Assembly: GCA_944388965.1 (NCBI GenBank) | Contig: CALXKL010000003.1 | Location: forward strand, 124,001-188,000 | DNA: 64,000 bases | Source of the DNA: an uncultured Spirochaetales bacterium | GTDB lineage: Bacteria > Spirochaetota > Spirochaetia > Sphaerochaetales > Sphaerochaetaceae | Direction of reading: 5' to 3' | Shown here: in pieces, positions 27,032 through 35,726 of the stretch | How the letters are laid out: each line of letters starts with the position of its first letter | How positions within the stretch are numbered: position 1 is the stretch's first letter | The notes under the pieces: model-generated | Databases searched by the model: none | Told to the model about the DNA's origin: nothing | What the model saw: only the letters and a program-made list of their open reading frames with translations | Program-made: the position numbers and the translations under genes

Positions 27032-27877
27032 ATGAACGATTCCATGAAAATCGAGAACCGCTGGGCAAGGGCCTTCGTCATACTGCTGCTTACCCTTGGC
27101 GCCATCGCGATGCTCTTTCCGTTCTTCTGGATGATAAGCGGCTCGTTCAAGACAATCAGGGAGATCACCAGCCCCGACATCATCTGGTGGCCCGAGGAGA
27201 TGCAGTGGGACAACTACACCACGGTCCTCACCATGAAGACAAACCCGTTCGGCATCTACTTCAAGAACTCCATCATAGTGGCCGTCGCGAACACCGTCTT
27301 CACTCTGCTAACGACGATTCTTGGAGCATTCGCCTTCTCCAGACTCGAGTTCAAGGGACGGGACAAGCTCTTCAGCATCCTGCTTGCGACGATGATGGTC
27401 CCCAGCCAGATGTACATCGTGACGAACTTCATCACCATAACGAGGATGAACCTCTACGACTCGCTGTGGGCCCAGATACTCCCCTACACCGCCAGCGTCT
27501 TCTACATCTACCTTCTCAGGCAGTTCTTCAACCAGATCCCCGACCAGATATATCTGGCGGCGAAGGTCGACGGCTGCTCGGACTGGAAGTACCTGTGGAA
27601 GATGATGGTGCCCAATGCCAAGAGCTCGCTGGTCACAATAGGCCTGTTCAACTTCATCGCCAGCTGGAACGCCTACCTCTGGCCGCTGATGGTCACCGGC
27701 AGGATCGAGAAGCGCGTGCTGTCGATCGGATTGAAGTATTTCGCAAGCGATTCGGGAACCGACTACCACCTGATGATGGCGGGCGCCACCATCGTCGTGC
27801 TCCCGCTGATCGTGATATACCTCGTCTTCCAGAAGTACATCATACAGGGCATAGCCCGTGGTGGACTCAAGGGATAG
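27032..27877 (+). CDS. Sugar ABC transporter permease (MalG/UgpE-like)
   Basis: A 281-residue second permease subunit. It has the N-terminal membrane segment ending in FPFFWMISGSFK typical of MalG/UgpE, and the EAA loop YLAAKVDGCSDWKYLWKMMVP. GGAGG precedes the start. It forms the transmembrane heterodimer with the product of the preceding gene. Confidence 0.93.
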   Translation: MNDSMKIENRWARAFVILLLTLGAIAMLFPFFWMISGSFKTIREITSPDIIWWPEEMQWDNYTTVLTMKTNPFGIYFKNSIIVAVANTVFTLLTTILGAFAFSRLEFKGRDKLFSILLATMMVPSQMYIVTNFITITRMNLYDSLWAQILPYTASVFYIYLLRQFFNQIPDQIYLAAKVDGCSDWKYLWKMMVPNAKSSLVTIGLFNFIASWNAYLWPLMVTGRIEKRVLSIGLKYFASDSGTDYHLMMAGATIVVLPLIVIYLVFQKYIIQGIARGGLKG

Positions 27878-27902
27878 AAAAAGACTGAAAGGAGAAGAGA
27901 GA

Positions 27903-29222
27903 ATGAAAAGAATTCTTGTGTTCCTGATGGTTGCACTGATCTCGTTCAGCGCATTCGCATCCGGCGCCGCAGAGAGCGCTTCGTCTTCCGTGGCAGCCGA
28001 CGAGATAACCGCAGACGATCTTCGTGCCGCGAACATCACGCTGGAGCTGTGGCATGCACAGACCAACGAGAACGGAATCGCGCTCGACATGGTCGTCGAC
28101 CTCTTCAACGAGACGAACGAGTACGGCATCACGGTCAACGCCACCTGCCAGGGCGGCTACTCCGACTGCCACAACAAGATCGTCAGCGCCCTTGCCGCAG
28201 GCACGGCTCCGAACATCGGGCAGGCCTATAACAACAACATGATGACCTACATGCCCAGCGGCAAGCTGATGGACCTCACAGACTATCTGCAGGACGACTT
28301 CGGAATCACGGCCGAGGAGCTTGCACAGGTCGTTCCCTCCTACCTGGAGGAGAACAGGGCTTTCCCCGACGGCAAGACCTACGCCACAAGCCTTGGAAAG
28401 TCCACCGAGGTCATGTTCTACAACAAGACGTTCTTCGACGAGCACGGACTCGAGGTCCCCACGACCTATGAGGAGCTTGCCGAAGTGGCCAAGCAGATCA
28501 GCCAGATCACGGGCCGCCCGTCCGTCGGATTCGACTCCATGGACAACCTGGGAATCTACGGACCGGTCAACTTCGGAGCAAGATACGCCGACGTCGACGG
28601 GAACCTCTACCTCTTCGACGAGGACAACATCGATGCCACGATGGAGTTCTACCGCTGGTGGCAGAAGGGCATCCAGGAAGGATACTTCCGCACTGCAGGC
28701 GAAGACCAGTACTGCTCCGGACCCTTCAGCAACGGCACGATCATAGCCTACATCGGATCCAGCGCCGGAACGGCATACATCCTTCCCGACGGATTCGAGT
28801 GCGCCGTCACCTACTCTCCTGTCGGAGTCAATCCTGCGGTCATCCAGCAGGGTGGCAACTTCTGCGGCTTCTCGACAGGCGATCCGCTTGTGGACCTTGC
28901 AACCAGCATCTTCCTCGAGTACATGTATGACGCCGAGGCAAGCGGACTGTACGCAGCCAACACCGGTTACGCACCTTCCAGCAAGGCTGGACTCGAGACC
29001 CAGGCTTACAAGGACTCGATCGCAGCCGGCGGAATCGGCCCCGAGGCGAAGGACGTCAGCGCCACCTATCCTGACGGTGTGCTGGCATACGACCCCGTGT
29101 TCGAGAACAGCTACGAGACCCGTCTGGCCCTTTCCGACATCGTCGAGGCCATCGCCCTTGACAAGAATGCGGACATCGAGGCTCTGATCGCCGAAGCCCA
29201 GAGGACCATAGCAGCTCTCTGA
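27903..29222 (+). CDS. Extracellular solute-binding protein (CUT1, UgpB-like)
   Basis: A 439-residue precursor whose signal peptide ends FAFAS-type (AFASG), with no lipobox Cys, so it is probably secreted rather than lipidated. The mature protein has the SBP_bac_1 lobes: ITLELWHAQTNENG, then GTAPNIGQAYNN and the hinge region. The start LWHA and general layout resemble UgpB, which binds sn-glycerol-3-phosphate and its diesters, but sugar binding is equally possible. GGAG lies 8 bases upstream. It closes the operon, whose order is ATPase, permease, permease, binding protein. Confidence 0.9.
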   Translation: MKRILVFLMVALISFSAFASGAAESASSSVAADEITADDLRAANITLELWHAQTNENGIALDMVVDLFNETNEYGITVNATCQGGYSDCHNKIVSALAAGTAPNIGQAYNNNMMTYMPSGKLMDLTDYLQDDFGITAEELAQVVPSYLEENRAFPDGKTYATSLGKSTEVMFYNKTFFDEHGLEVPTTYEELAEVAKQISQITGRPSVGFDSMDNLGIYGPVNFGARYADVDGNLYLFDEDNIDATMEFYRWWQKGIQEGYFRTAGEDQYCSGPFSNGTIIAYIGSSAGTAYILPDGFECAVTYSPVGVNPAVIQQGGNFCGFSTGDPLVDLATSIFLEYMYDAEASGLYAANTGYAPSSKAGLETQAYKDSIAAGGIGPEAKDVSATYPDGVLAYDPVFENSYETRLALSDIVEAIALDKNADIEALIAEAQRTIAAL

Positions 29223-29243
29223 GCGCATAGACGCATCATGACA

Positions 29244-29278
29244 GACAGGCCCGTTTCACACGGGCCTGTCTCTTTTCT
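29244..29278 (+). terminator. Strong rho-independent terminator of the ABC operon
   Basis: A perfect 11-bp GC-rich stem (29244-29254 with 29260-29270), loop TTCAC, then TCTTTTCTGT. Confidence 0.92.
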
Positions 29279-29316
29279 GTTCCCCTGCTCCCCTGTTTGG
29301 AAGTAGAATCTGTGTC

Positions 29317-30243
29317 ATGAACGCATTCGAGATCATTGAAAGGGAGATCGCTCGGCACTCCTCCACAGTAATAATCGGCCACATACAGCCTGACGGAGAC
29401 TGCATGGGCTCCTCGTTCGGCCTCTTTCACCTAATCCGTGACAACTACGGCATAGAACCTATTATAGTCAACCAGCCGATCCAGCGCTTCGACTTTCTGG
29501 GGGAATGGAATGCTCCAGGAAGCGTCGACTACACAGATGCATTCGTCATCCAGGTCGACAACTCGACCAGAGAGCGCAGCGCTGACCCCTCATTCATCTC
29601 CGCTCCGGCGATTCTGAAGATCGACCACCACCTGGTGGTGGACAGCTACGGGAGCTGGAACATCGAGCGCCAGACATCGTCCTGCTGCCAGATCATCGCA
29701 GAGGAGGCGATCGAGGCGGGTCTTGTCATCTCGCCGATGGCGGCACAGGCCCTGTACATGGGCATGGTCACTGATACGGGACGATTCGCCTACTCGGGCG
29801 TCGATGAACGCACTCTCGAGGTCGCCTCGCTCCTGCTTGCCACCGGATTCGACATGCCGGCCCTGATCTCTAGAATCGAGATGAGGAACCTTGACACAGT
29901 ACGCTTCCTGGCCCAGTGCTACAACGACATGCAGATCAGTCCTAAGGGCGTGCTCTGGCTGTATGTGACACAGGAGACCATCGACCGCTTCCATCTGTCG
30001 CCGGACATGGTGTCGCAGGCCCTTTCTGTCATGCGTGACATCGAAGGCCACCCCATATTCGTGCTGTTCGCCGATCTTGATGGCAGGATAAGAGTGGAGT
30101 TCCGTTCAGACAGGATACGCATTGTCGACGTCGCAGTGAAATTCGGCGGTGGTGGTCATCCATGTGCATGTGGAGCTCGTCTGGACTCGCCGGACATGAT
30201 TGCACAGGTCGTAGAGGAACTGGGAAAGTACATGCCTAACTAG
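29317..30243 (+). CDS. nrnA: DHH-family bifunctional oligoribonuclease / pAp phosphatase (NrnA)
   Basis: A 308-residue phosphoesterase that degrades nanoRNA and 3'-phosphoadenosine-5'-phosphate. Motifs are HIQPDGDCMGSS (residues 22-33), DNS as the motif II acid, DHH at 103-105, and the DHHA1 substrate loop GGGGHPCACGAR near the C-terminus. Its stop overlaps the convergent GNAT stop by 4 bases. NrnA also finishes c-di-GMP breakdown by degrading pGpG, which may matter given the two GGDEF proteins. Confidence 0.92.
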   Translation: MNAFEIIEREIARHSSTVIIGHIQPDGDCMGSSFGLFHLIRDNYGIEPIIVNQPIQRFDFLGEWNAPGSVDYTDAFVIQVDNSTRERSADPSFISAPAILKIDHHLVVDSYGSWNIERQTSSCCQIIAEEAIEAGLVISPMAAQALYMGMVTDTGRFAYSGVDERTLEVASLLLATGFDMPALISRIEMRNLDTVRFLAQCYNDMQISPKGVLWLYVTQETIDRFHLSPDMVSQALSVMRDIEGHPIFVLFADLDGRIRVEFRSDRIRIVDVAVKFGGGGHPCACGARLDSPDMIAQVVEELGKYMPN

Positions 30244-30647
30244 GATAGCATCTTCGAGAAGAAATGCTGTCTGCAGTTTCCGAAGCAGGGATCGATGCAC
30301 AGCAGCTCATCGTACCCCATTGCACGGTAAAAGCCCGGCGCCTGGAAGCTGTACGTATTCAGCAGCACCCTTTTCATGCCTTTCCGGCGTGCCTCATCCT
30401 CGACATGGAGGAGAAGCTGTTTCCCAAGTCCTCTGCCGCGATAGGCCTCGTCGACAAACAGGAACGCGACCTCCAGAGTGTCCATGGTGCTTTCAGCAAC
30501 TATTCCTGCAACGATCCGTCCACCATCCTCGATATGGAACGAGAAGTCCATGCTCTCATCCATATATGGCCTGTTGTATTCCTGCAGACGCTGGTGGACG
30601 TATTCGCACTCTTCCTGTGAACTCCTGACAAGTTCAAGATCCGACAT
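30240..30647 (-). CDS. GNAT-family N-acetyltransferase
   Basis: A 135-residue acetyltransferase. The acetyl-CoA loop is RGRGLGKQLL and the C-terminal NTYSFQAPGFYRAMGY is typical. The start at 30647 has AAGGAGGG upstream. The acceptor is unknown. Confidence 0.9.
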   Translation of the reverse strand: MSDLELVRSSQEECEYVHQRLQEYNRPYMDESMDFSFHIEDGGRIVAGIVAESTMDTLEVAFLFVDEAYRGRGLGKQLLLHVEDEARRKGMKRVLLNTYSFQAPGFYRAMGYDELLCIDPCFGNCRQHFFSKMLS

Positions 30648-30799
30648 GTCTGCCCTCCTTGTGCCGTTCCCTGGAGGCCTGCTGGACCAGCCATACATGA
30701 CAATCCAGGTCGTCCGGCTGGTCCAGCTTAGCTACCGTCGCCACCTCGCCAAGAAGACCGAGGCCGCAAGGTCGAAGATGAAGCGGCGGTAGAAAGGGG

Positions 30800-32158
30800 T
30801 CAGTTGCGGAAGGTTACGGTGCACCCAATGGGGAGGCCCCAATCCTTAAGGATGTCGCCTTTTTGGGCAGTATATGCCTCTTTGAGTGATGATGGAAGAC
30901 TGAGTGCCGCAAGGCCGGAATACTCGAAAGCGCCTTTGCCGATGCTGGTGACACTCTCAGGAATCGTGAGGCTGGTCAGACCATGACAACTTTCGAAGGC
31001 ACCTGCTGCGATTTCGGTGACACTGTCTGGTATCGTTATTTCTGTCAGACTTGTACAGCCCTGGAAAGTGTCGGAACTGATAGAAGTCACCCCATCCGGT
31101 ATCGTGATGCTGACCAGGCTTGTGCAGCCAACGAAGGCGCCATAGCCGATTTCTGCGACGCTGTCGGGTATCGTGATGCGCGTCAGGCCTGTGCAGTTCA
31201 TGAAGGCTAAGAGGCTGATCTCGGTGACGCTATCTGGAATCGTGACACTGGTCAGGCTTGTGCAGCCGAAGAAGGCTTGAGCCCCAATGATTGTGACTCC
31301 ATCGGATATCGTGACGCTGGTCAGGCCTGTGCAGCCATAGAAGGCACCACCAAAGGAGGAGACGTTCCCGGGTATCACAACACTGGTCAGGCTGGTGCAG
31401 CTCTTGAAGGCATGACTGCCGATGGTCGAGACGCTGTCGGGTATTTCGATTTCTTTCAGGCTGGAGCAGTTCTCAAAGGCATTCGTCCCTATCTCCGCAA
31501 GACTGCTCGGCAAATTGATGTCGGCAAGGCTGGTGCACTCGAGGAAGGCTCCAATGTCAATCTTGGTGAGCCCGTTTGGCAAGTTGACATTGACAAGGTT
31601 GTTGCATTTTTCGAAGGCGCGGTTTCCAATCGTGGAGACACTGTCCGGAATCTTGATGTCGATCAGGCTGGTACAGTTGTAAAAAGACCAGGTTCCAATG
31701 GAAGAGACGCCGTCAGGTATCTCGATGCGGCTCAGGCTGGTGCAGTTGTAAAAAGCAGAGTTTCCGATAGATGTGACACCATTAGGGATGACGACAGTTT
31801 CCAGATTCGTGCAATTTCCGAAGGCGCCGTGGCCTATTGTGGTGACGCTGTCGGGGATTGTGACACTTGTCAGGTTTGTACATCCCATGAAGGCGTTATC
31901 GCCGATTTTGGTGACACCTTCAGGAATGGTGATGCTTGTCGCGGTGGTGTCGCACTTGGAGACGACGATATCGCCACCGTAATAATCGATGGTCAGCATT
32001 CCGCTCGGATCGTCCGGGATTTCAGGTGTTTCGCCACCACCAGGATTGACAGGGCCTTCCCCCTGTCCCTGGTCAGGCAGGGGCATGTCCCCACCACACG
32101 AAACAGCCATGCACAGTGCAAGCATGGCAACCAACAGCAAAGAAACAATCTTCTTCAT
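30800..32158 (-). CDS. BspA-type leucine-rich-repeat lipoprotein
   Basis: A 452-residue surface lipoprotein. The signal peptide ends in lipobox AVSC; a Pro/Gly-rich linker leads to about sixteen 23-residue LRR_5 (Treponema/BspA-type) repeats of the form TSVTIPDSVTEIGxxAFxxC. Such proteins bind host matrix or other bacteria in oral and gut anaerobes. Repeat units are diverged enough to be stable. Base composition is visibly less GC-rich than in the flanking genes, which with the adjacent phage remnant suggests transfer. AGAGG lies 8 bases before the ATG. Confidence 0.93.
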   Translation of the reverse strand: MKKIVSLLLVAMLALCMAVSCGGDMPLPDQGQGEGPVNPGGGETPEIPDDPSGMLTIDYYGGDIVVSKCDTTATSITIPEGVTKIGDNAFMGCTNLTSVTIPDSVTTIGHGAFGNCTNLETVVIPNGVTSIGNSAFYNCTSLSRIEIPDGVSSIGTWSFYNCTSLIDIKIPDSVSTIGNRAFEKCNNLVNVNLPNGLTKIDIGAFLECTSLADINLPSSLAEIGTNAFENCSSLKEIEIPDSVSTIGSHAFKSCTSLTSVVIPGNVSSFGGAFYGCTGLTSVTISDGVTIIGAQAFFGCTSLTSVTIPDSVTEISLLAFMNCTGLTRITIPDSVAEIGYGAFVGCTSLVSITIPDGVTSISSDTFQGCTSLTEITIPDSVTEIAAGAFESCHGLTSLTIPESVTSIGKGAFEYSGLAALSLPSSLKEAYTAQKGDILKDWGLPIGCTVTFRN

Positions 32159-32191
32159 GTGATTTACCTCTTTTGAAACGAATTACAAGGC

Positions 32192-32209
32192 CATGACAGC
32201 ATTGTCATG
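32192..32209. promoter_or_regulatory. Perfect inverted repeat upstream of the LRR gene
   Basis: CATGACA-GCAT-TGTCATG, arms of 7 bp, 34 bases before the LRR start. It could be an operator or an mRNA-leader hairpin. The rest of 32159-32279 shows nothing else I can name. Confidence 0.5.
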
Positions 32210-32279
32210 ACGTTGGGTTCCAGTCTATCCGTTTCGCCCCCCCGACAAGGGCAAGAGACCCCCTGAAGAAGTTTTTTCC

Positions 32280-32515
32280 ATGGCATCACCAACACAGGCC
32301 AAGATAGTCATCAAGGATCAGAACGACGTCAAAGATGCCGTAAAGGGCATTTCAAGCGACCTCATGGACCTGACACAGATCCTGTAAAAAAGTCGGCAAC
32401 ACCTTAAAATATGCATTCGCAGTCAACACAATCATTGGCGCCGTGAAGCAGCTTGGTACTACCATCGGCACGATGGTCACTGAGGAGGAGCTGAAGTGCG
32501 GAAATCTGCGGAGAG
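32280..32515 (+). pseudogene. Phage tail tape-measure protein remnant (frameshifted)
   Basis: An ATG at 32280 opens a frame of about 35 residues (MASPTQAKIVIKDQND...) that stops at TAA in a run of A (32385). The next frame continues without a gap (KVGNTLKYAFAVNTIIGAVKQLG, then MVTEEEL) to about 32510. Joined, it reads as the N-terminus of a tape-measure/minor tail protein. The frameshift and the missing remaining several hundred residues mark it as decayed. It is AT-richer than the chromosome and ends beside tRNA-Asn, a common integration target. The family assignment is from pattern only. Confidence 0.5.
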
Positions 32516-32516
32516 C

Positions 32517-32557
32517 CCAAAAAAAACAGAAACGGCATCCTGTCTCCAGAATGCCGT
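32517..32557 (-). terminator. Rho-independent terminator of tRNA-Asn
   Basis: On the minus strand an 11-bp stem with a GAGA tetraloop (32532-32557) runs into TTTCTGTTTTTTTT. Confidence 0.9.
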
Positions 32558-32566
32558 CATATCAAG

Positions 32567-32639
32567 CTCCCCCTGCAAGATTTGAACTTGCGACAGGCGG
32601 ATTAACAGTCCGCTGCTCTACCGACTGAGCTAAAGGGGA
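32567..32639 (-). tRNA. tRNA-Asn (GTT)
   Basis: A 73-nt cloverleaf on the minus strand. The acceptor is TCCCCTT paired with AGGGGGA, the D arm GCTC/GAGC, the anticodon loop CTGTTAA (anticodon GTT) and the T arm GCAAG-TTCAAAT-CTTGC. No CCA is encoded. Confidence 0.97.
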
Positions 32640-32660
32640 ATGCTTTTCGCAACGATGTTG

Positions 32661-32689
32661 ATGTTAGACAAAATCCGGCTTTGAGTCAA
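32661..32689 (-). promoter_or_regulatory. Promoter of tRNA-Asn
   Basis: On the minus strand TTGACT, 17 bases, TAACAT; 21 bases separate the -10 from the tRNA 5' end. Confidence 0.65.
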
Positions 32690-32744
32690 TTGCTTTCGAC
32701 CATTTTATCAAATGAATTATCAAGTCGTTGCCATGCAAGGACAT

Positions 32745-32782
32745 AAAAGAGGCTCCTGTCCATTTGCTGGAGCAGGAGCCTC
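32745..32782 (-). terminator. Terminator of the 5'-nucleotidase gene
   Basis: Arms GAGGCTCCTG/CAGGAGCCTC (32749-32758 and 32773-32782) with a partial inner stem; the minus-strand transcript then runs into TTTT. Confidence 0.85.
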
Positions 32783-32804
32783 GTCGATACGGTAGTAGTC
32801 CGAC

Positions 32805-34871
32805 CTACTTCACCGGATAGAGCATCGCCAGATAGTCAGCGAAGACCTCGTTGAGCTGGCGACCTTCCTGAACCACTCTGCCGAACATCGTGTATCCATC
32901 ACCGCCGGCTGCCATGAAGTCGTTCGTGGCGACCGTGTATGTGGCCTCTGGATCGAGCAGGGAGCCGTCGAAGAGTCTGACCCTGGTGATTCTGTGACCG
33001 GGCTCGGCGGATGCATCGTATGCAACTCTCAGATCGCTCTGGCTGAAGGCCGCGTTGGATTCGGGAACCATCGAATAGCCGAACTCGAGAGCCTCGAGAG
33101 CCTGGGCTCCGGTGATCTCGCACACCGTGACGGTGTTTGTGAACGGGAGGACGTTGTTGATGTCGCCAAGGGTCACGTCACCAGCCGCGATCGAAGCCCT
33201 GATTCCACCACCGTTGATGATCGTGAAGTCGGCGCCCGTCTCGTTCGTCATTGCGGCGCAGATGAGTCTGGACAGGTTCGTCACGCGGGTCCTGACATGG
33301 TTCCTTTCTCCATCGAGGTCGACAGGAACCGTAGCGACCACCTGGCTGAACCTCTCCTCAAGGTCGGCGTTAAGCTCATCGATGTAGGCGATCACCTGCG
33401 GATCGTCCGCAACGGATGTGATTCCGAGACCTGCGGCAAGAGTGCTGGAGGACGGGTCGATGACGTCGGCCGCCGGAATCAGCATTGCGCTCTCTCCCTG
33501 TGCGACTCCGTCGACGACCTTGATGTCGACCAGGCCGATGTTGTTCAGGTACTGTCCGGTGGACACGATGAGCGTTCCGTTGACCTCCATGCCGTTCTCG
33601 AGGACCGTATGGCTGTGGCCGTCGACGAACAGGTCGATTCCATCGAGGTTGGAGCAGATCCAGTCGGATGTGATTCCGCTGGAGCCGTCGGCATCCAGGC
33701 CGATGTGGCCGAGCACGATCACGTAGTCTCCGAGCTCGTTGGCCAGGTCTATCGCGCTCTGGGCATAGGATGCATAGGCATCATCCCAGAAGGACAGGCC
33801 TTCGGTGTTCCTCGGGTGGGACTTCGTCTTGGTGTCGGGAGTGGACAGGCCGATGACCACGACGTCGAATCCGTTGAAGTCATAGACCTGGTATGGCTGG
33901 AACACGAGGTTTCCATTCGAGTCGAGGATGTTGGCGGCAAGCACCTTGGGGCCGCCGGCAGCTTCACTCATTTCGGCAAGCTCGACCAGACGGTCTGCAC
34001 CGTAGTTGAAGTCATGGTTGCCGGGAGCGACGGCGTCATAGCCGAGCATCGTGAGCAGGACTCCGATGGACTCGCCTTCGAAGACGTTGGCGAGGTTGGT
34101 TCCATGAAGGACGTCGCCTGCATCCAGCACGAGGATGTTGTCCGTGACGGAGCGGCCCATCTTGAGCAGCGTCGAGAGCTTTGCATAGCCAAGGGAATCG
34201 TCTTCACCCTCGACTATCCTGCCATGGACGTCGTTGGTATGGACGACATACAGGTCGAACGTGTCGTCTCCATCGGCCTTGACGATTTCGCTCACACCAT
34301 ACGGATACTCGACTTCGGGTTCCGCCGCGACAACCGGCTCGTCCTTCACCACGACCACCTGGACCGGCTCGTCGACACCGAGATATTCGTTGACGAATGC
34401 CTCGAGGTCCTTTGCAAGCATGTCCACGACAGCCGTCGCATCGGCTACGGTGACCTCCTCCGGGAACGTCACCACGAGAGAGCCGGGCGTGGACACGTCA
34501 TAATAGACGCCGGCAAGGACGTCGGCATGCCTTGGGAAGGCATATGCGAAGAACGCATCGATGTCCGCCTCGGTTATGATGTCGGGATAGCTGACGAGAG
34601 CGGTTCCCGGAACTGCATCATATGTCAGGGTGTATCCGTAGAACGAGAGGCTGCCTGTCTGCCTTACGATGACAGGAGCCGGAGTCTCCTCCTGTGCGGG
34701 AGCCTCCTCGACGGCCGGAGCCGGTGCAGGGGCCTGTTCGACTGGCGCAGGTGCAGGTACCACGATCTGGGGTACGGCATCGACCGGCTCGCTGCTCTGA
34801 CAGCCTACGAGGGACAATGCGAGCACAAGTGCGACGAGAACTGCGGAAATGAGGGATTTCTGGCGCTTCAC
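32805..34871 (-). CDS. 5'-nucleotidase/UDP-sugar hydrolase lipoprotein with an extra N-terminal domain
   Basis: A 688-residue lipoprotein. The GTG start at 34871 has AAGGAGAT upstream; lipobox LVGC is around residue 24. A Pro/Ala/Glu-rich linker follows, then an unknown ~110-residue domain (GYTLTYDAVPG; ITEADIDAFFAYAF; VTFPEEVTVADATAVVDML), then a complete UshA-type enzyme: metal motifs HTNDVHG, DAGDVLHG, APGNHDF and GHSHT, and C-terminal substrate domain INGGGIRAS and NDFMAAGGDGY. It would hydrolyse extracellular nucleotides for salvage. The same linker plus domain recurs alone in the next gene upstream. Confidence 0.93.
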   Translation of the reverse strand: MKRQKSLISAVLVALVLALSLVGCQSSEPVDAVPQIVVPAPAPVEQAPAPAPAVEEAPAQEETPAPVIVRQTGSLSFYGYTLTYDAVPGTALVSYPDIITEADIDAFFAYAFPRHADVLAGVYYDVSTPGSLVVTFPEEVTVADATAVVDMLAKDLEAFVNEYLGVDEPVQVVVVKDEPVVAAEPEVEYPYGVSEIVKADGDDTFDLYVVHTNDVHGRIVEGEDDSLGYAKLSTLLKMGRSVTDNILVLDAGDVLHGTNLANVFEGESIGVLLTMLGYDAVAPGNHDFNYGADRLVELAEMSEAAGGPKVLAANILDSNGNLVFQPYQVYDFNGFDVVVIGLSTPDTKTKSHPRNTEGLSFWDDAYASYAQSAIDLANELGDYVIVLGHIGLDADGSSGITSDWICSNLDGIDLFVDGHSHTVLENGMEVNGTLIVSTGQYLNNIGLVDIKVVDGVAQGESAMLIPAADVIDPSSSTLAAGLGITSVADDPQVIAYIDELNADLEERFSQVVATVPVDLDGERNHVRTRVTNLSRLICAAMTNETGADFTIINGGGIRASIAAGDVTLGDINNVLPFTNTVTVCEITGAQALEALEFGYSMVPESNAAFSQSDLRVAYDASAEPGHRITRVRLFDGSLLDPEATYTVATNDFMAAGGDGYTMFGRVVQEGRQLNEVFADYLAMLYPVK

Positions 34872-35016
34872 TTGATATCTCCTTTTCTGGTTTTGCAGGG
34901 CCTCTTCATGAGAATCTGCACTTCGTGTCCATTCTATCATGAGTCCTTGCGATCGAGAAACATCTACATACCGATCCCGTTACAGATTTTCCAGACAATT
35001 CTCCGGATTGTCACAG

Positions 35017-35056
35017 AAAAAAAGACGACCGGTCCGCAGAAGTCTGCAGGCCGGCC
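35017..35056 (-). terminator. Terminator after the small lipoprotein gene
   Basis: An imperfect GC-rich hairpin at 35027-35056 is followed on the minus strand by a T7 tract, so the small lipoprotein and the nucleotidase are probably separate transcripts. Confidence 0.75.
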
Positions 35057-35086
35057 GCATCTCGATTGTCCTTGGCGGACAGGATG

Positions 35087-35539
35087 TCATCCGATGAACG
35101 ACTGGAGATCCGCAAGGAGCATGTCCACGACAGCCGTCGCGTCGGCTACGGTGACCTCCTCGGGGAACGTGACGTTCATGACGCCGGGCTCGACGATGTC
35201 ATAGTAGACACCGGCCAGATAGTCGGAATGGCTGACGAAGGCCATGGCGAAGAACGCATCGATCTCCTCATCGGTGATGAAGTCGGGATAGTAGACGGTG
35301 GCGGATCCGGGAACCGCATCATATGTCAGGCTGTAGCCCTCGTATGTGAGAGTGCCGGAAATGGTCTCAGGCTCTGCAGCCTCCTCGACGACGGGGGCCG
35401 GAGCCGGTGCCTGGGCGACAGGAGCGGGAGCCGGAACGACGATTGCGGGTACCGAATCGACGGGCTCGCTGCTCTGGCAGCCGACGAGAAGCAGTGCGAA
35501 AAGCATCGCGATGATCATGACAGGAATAGTATTCTTCAC
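35087..35539 (-). CDS. Small lipoprotein, stand-alone paralogue of the nucleotidase N-terminal domain
   Basis: 150 residues: GTG start at 35539 with AAGGAGG 6 bases upstream, signal peptide with lipobox LVGC, Cys-QSSEPVD, a Pro/Ala-rich linker, and one copy of the domain seen in the 5'-nucleotidase (GYSLTYDAVPG; ITDEEIDAFFAMAF; VTFPEEVTVADATAVVDML). The two proteins are nearly identical over the lipobox and the last third of the domain, which points to a recent duplication. Function unknown; the conserved acidic, aromatic-rich domain suggests binding rather than catalysis. Confidence 0.85.
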   Translation of the reverse strand: MKNTIPVMIIAMLFALLLVGCQSSEPVDSVPAIVVPAPAPVAQAPAPAPVVEEAAEPETISGTLTYEGYSLTYDAVPGSATVYYPDFITDEEIDAFFAMAFVSHSDYLAGVYYDIVEPGVMNVTFPEEVTVADATAVVDMLLADLQSFIG

Positions 35540-35672
35540 TTGAATCCTCCTTGAGAACCTGGACGAGACCTTCTCCCGATCCCAGGCATATGATCATATG
35601 ATAGCACCACACAGGCGCGTATTGTAGAGGGATTTTTGAAGAAAGGAAGGATTTGCACAAGTTGATGAAGAG

Positions 35673-35701
35673 AAAAAAAAAGACGCACATCGCTGTGCGT
35701 C
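35673..35701 (-). terminator. Terminator of the 56-residue gene
   Basis: Perfect 8-bp stem GACGCACA/TGTGCGTC (35682-35701) with tetraloop, then nine T on the minus strand. Confidence 0.92.
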
Positions 35702-35726
35702 CCCTATGCGGATTCATCCGCAGACC

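Noticed and set aside
27867-29228. 453-codon minus-strand open frame
   Set aside because: Shadow of the solute-binding protein gene, a common effect of GC-rich third positions.
30830-31960. Regular ~69-bp repeats as a possible CRISPR array
   Set aside because: The repeats are diverged, in frame and encode LRR units; there are no unique spacers.
32370-32400. Programmed frameshift in the tape-measure fragment
   Set aside because: The A run could slip, but no canonical slippery site or downstream structure is evident and the protein is cut short anyway, so decay is simpler.
32994-35204. 736-codon + strand open frame
   Set aside because: It runs antisense across the nucleotidase, its terminator and the small lipoprotein, all of which have clear signals on the other strand.
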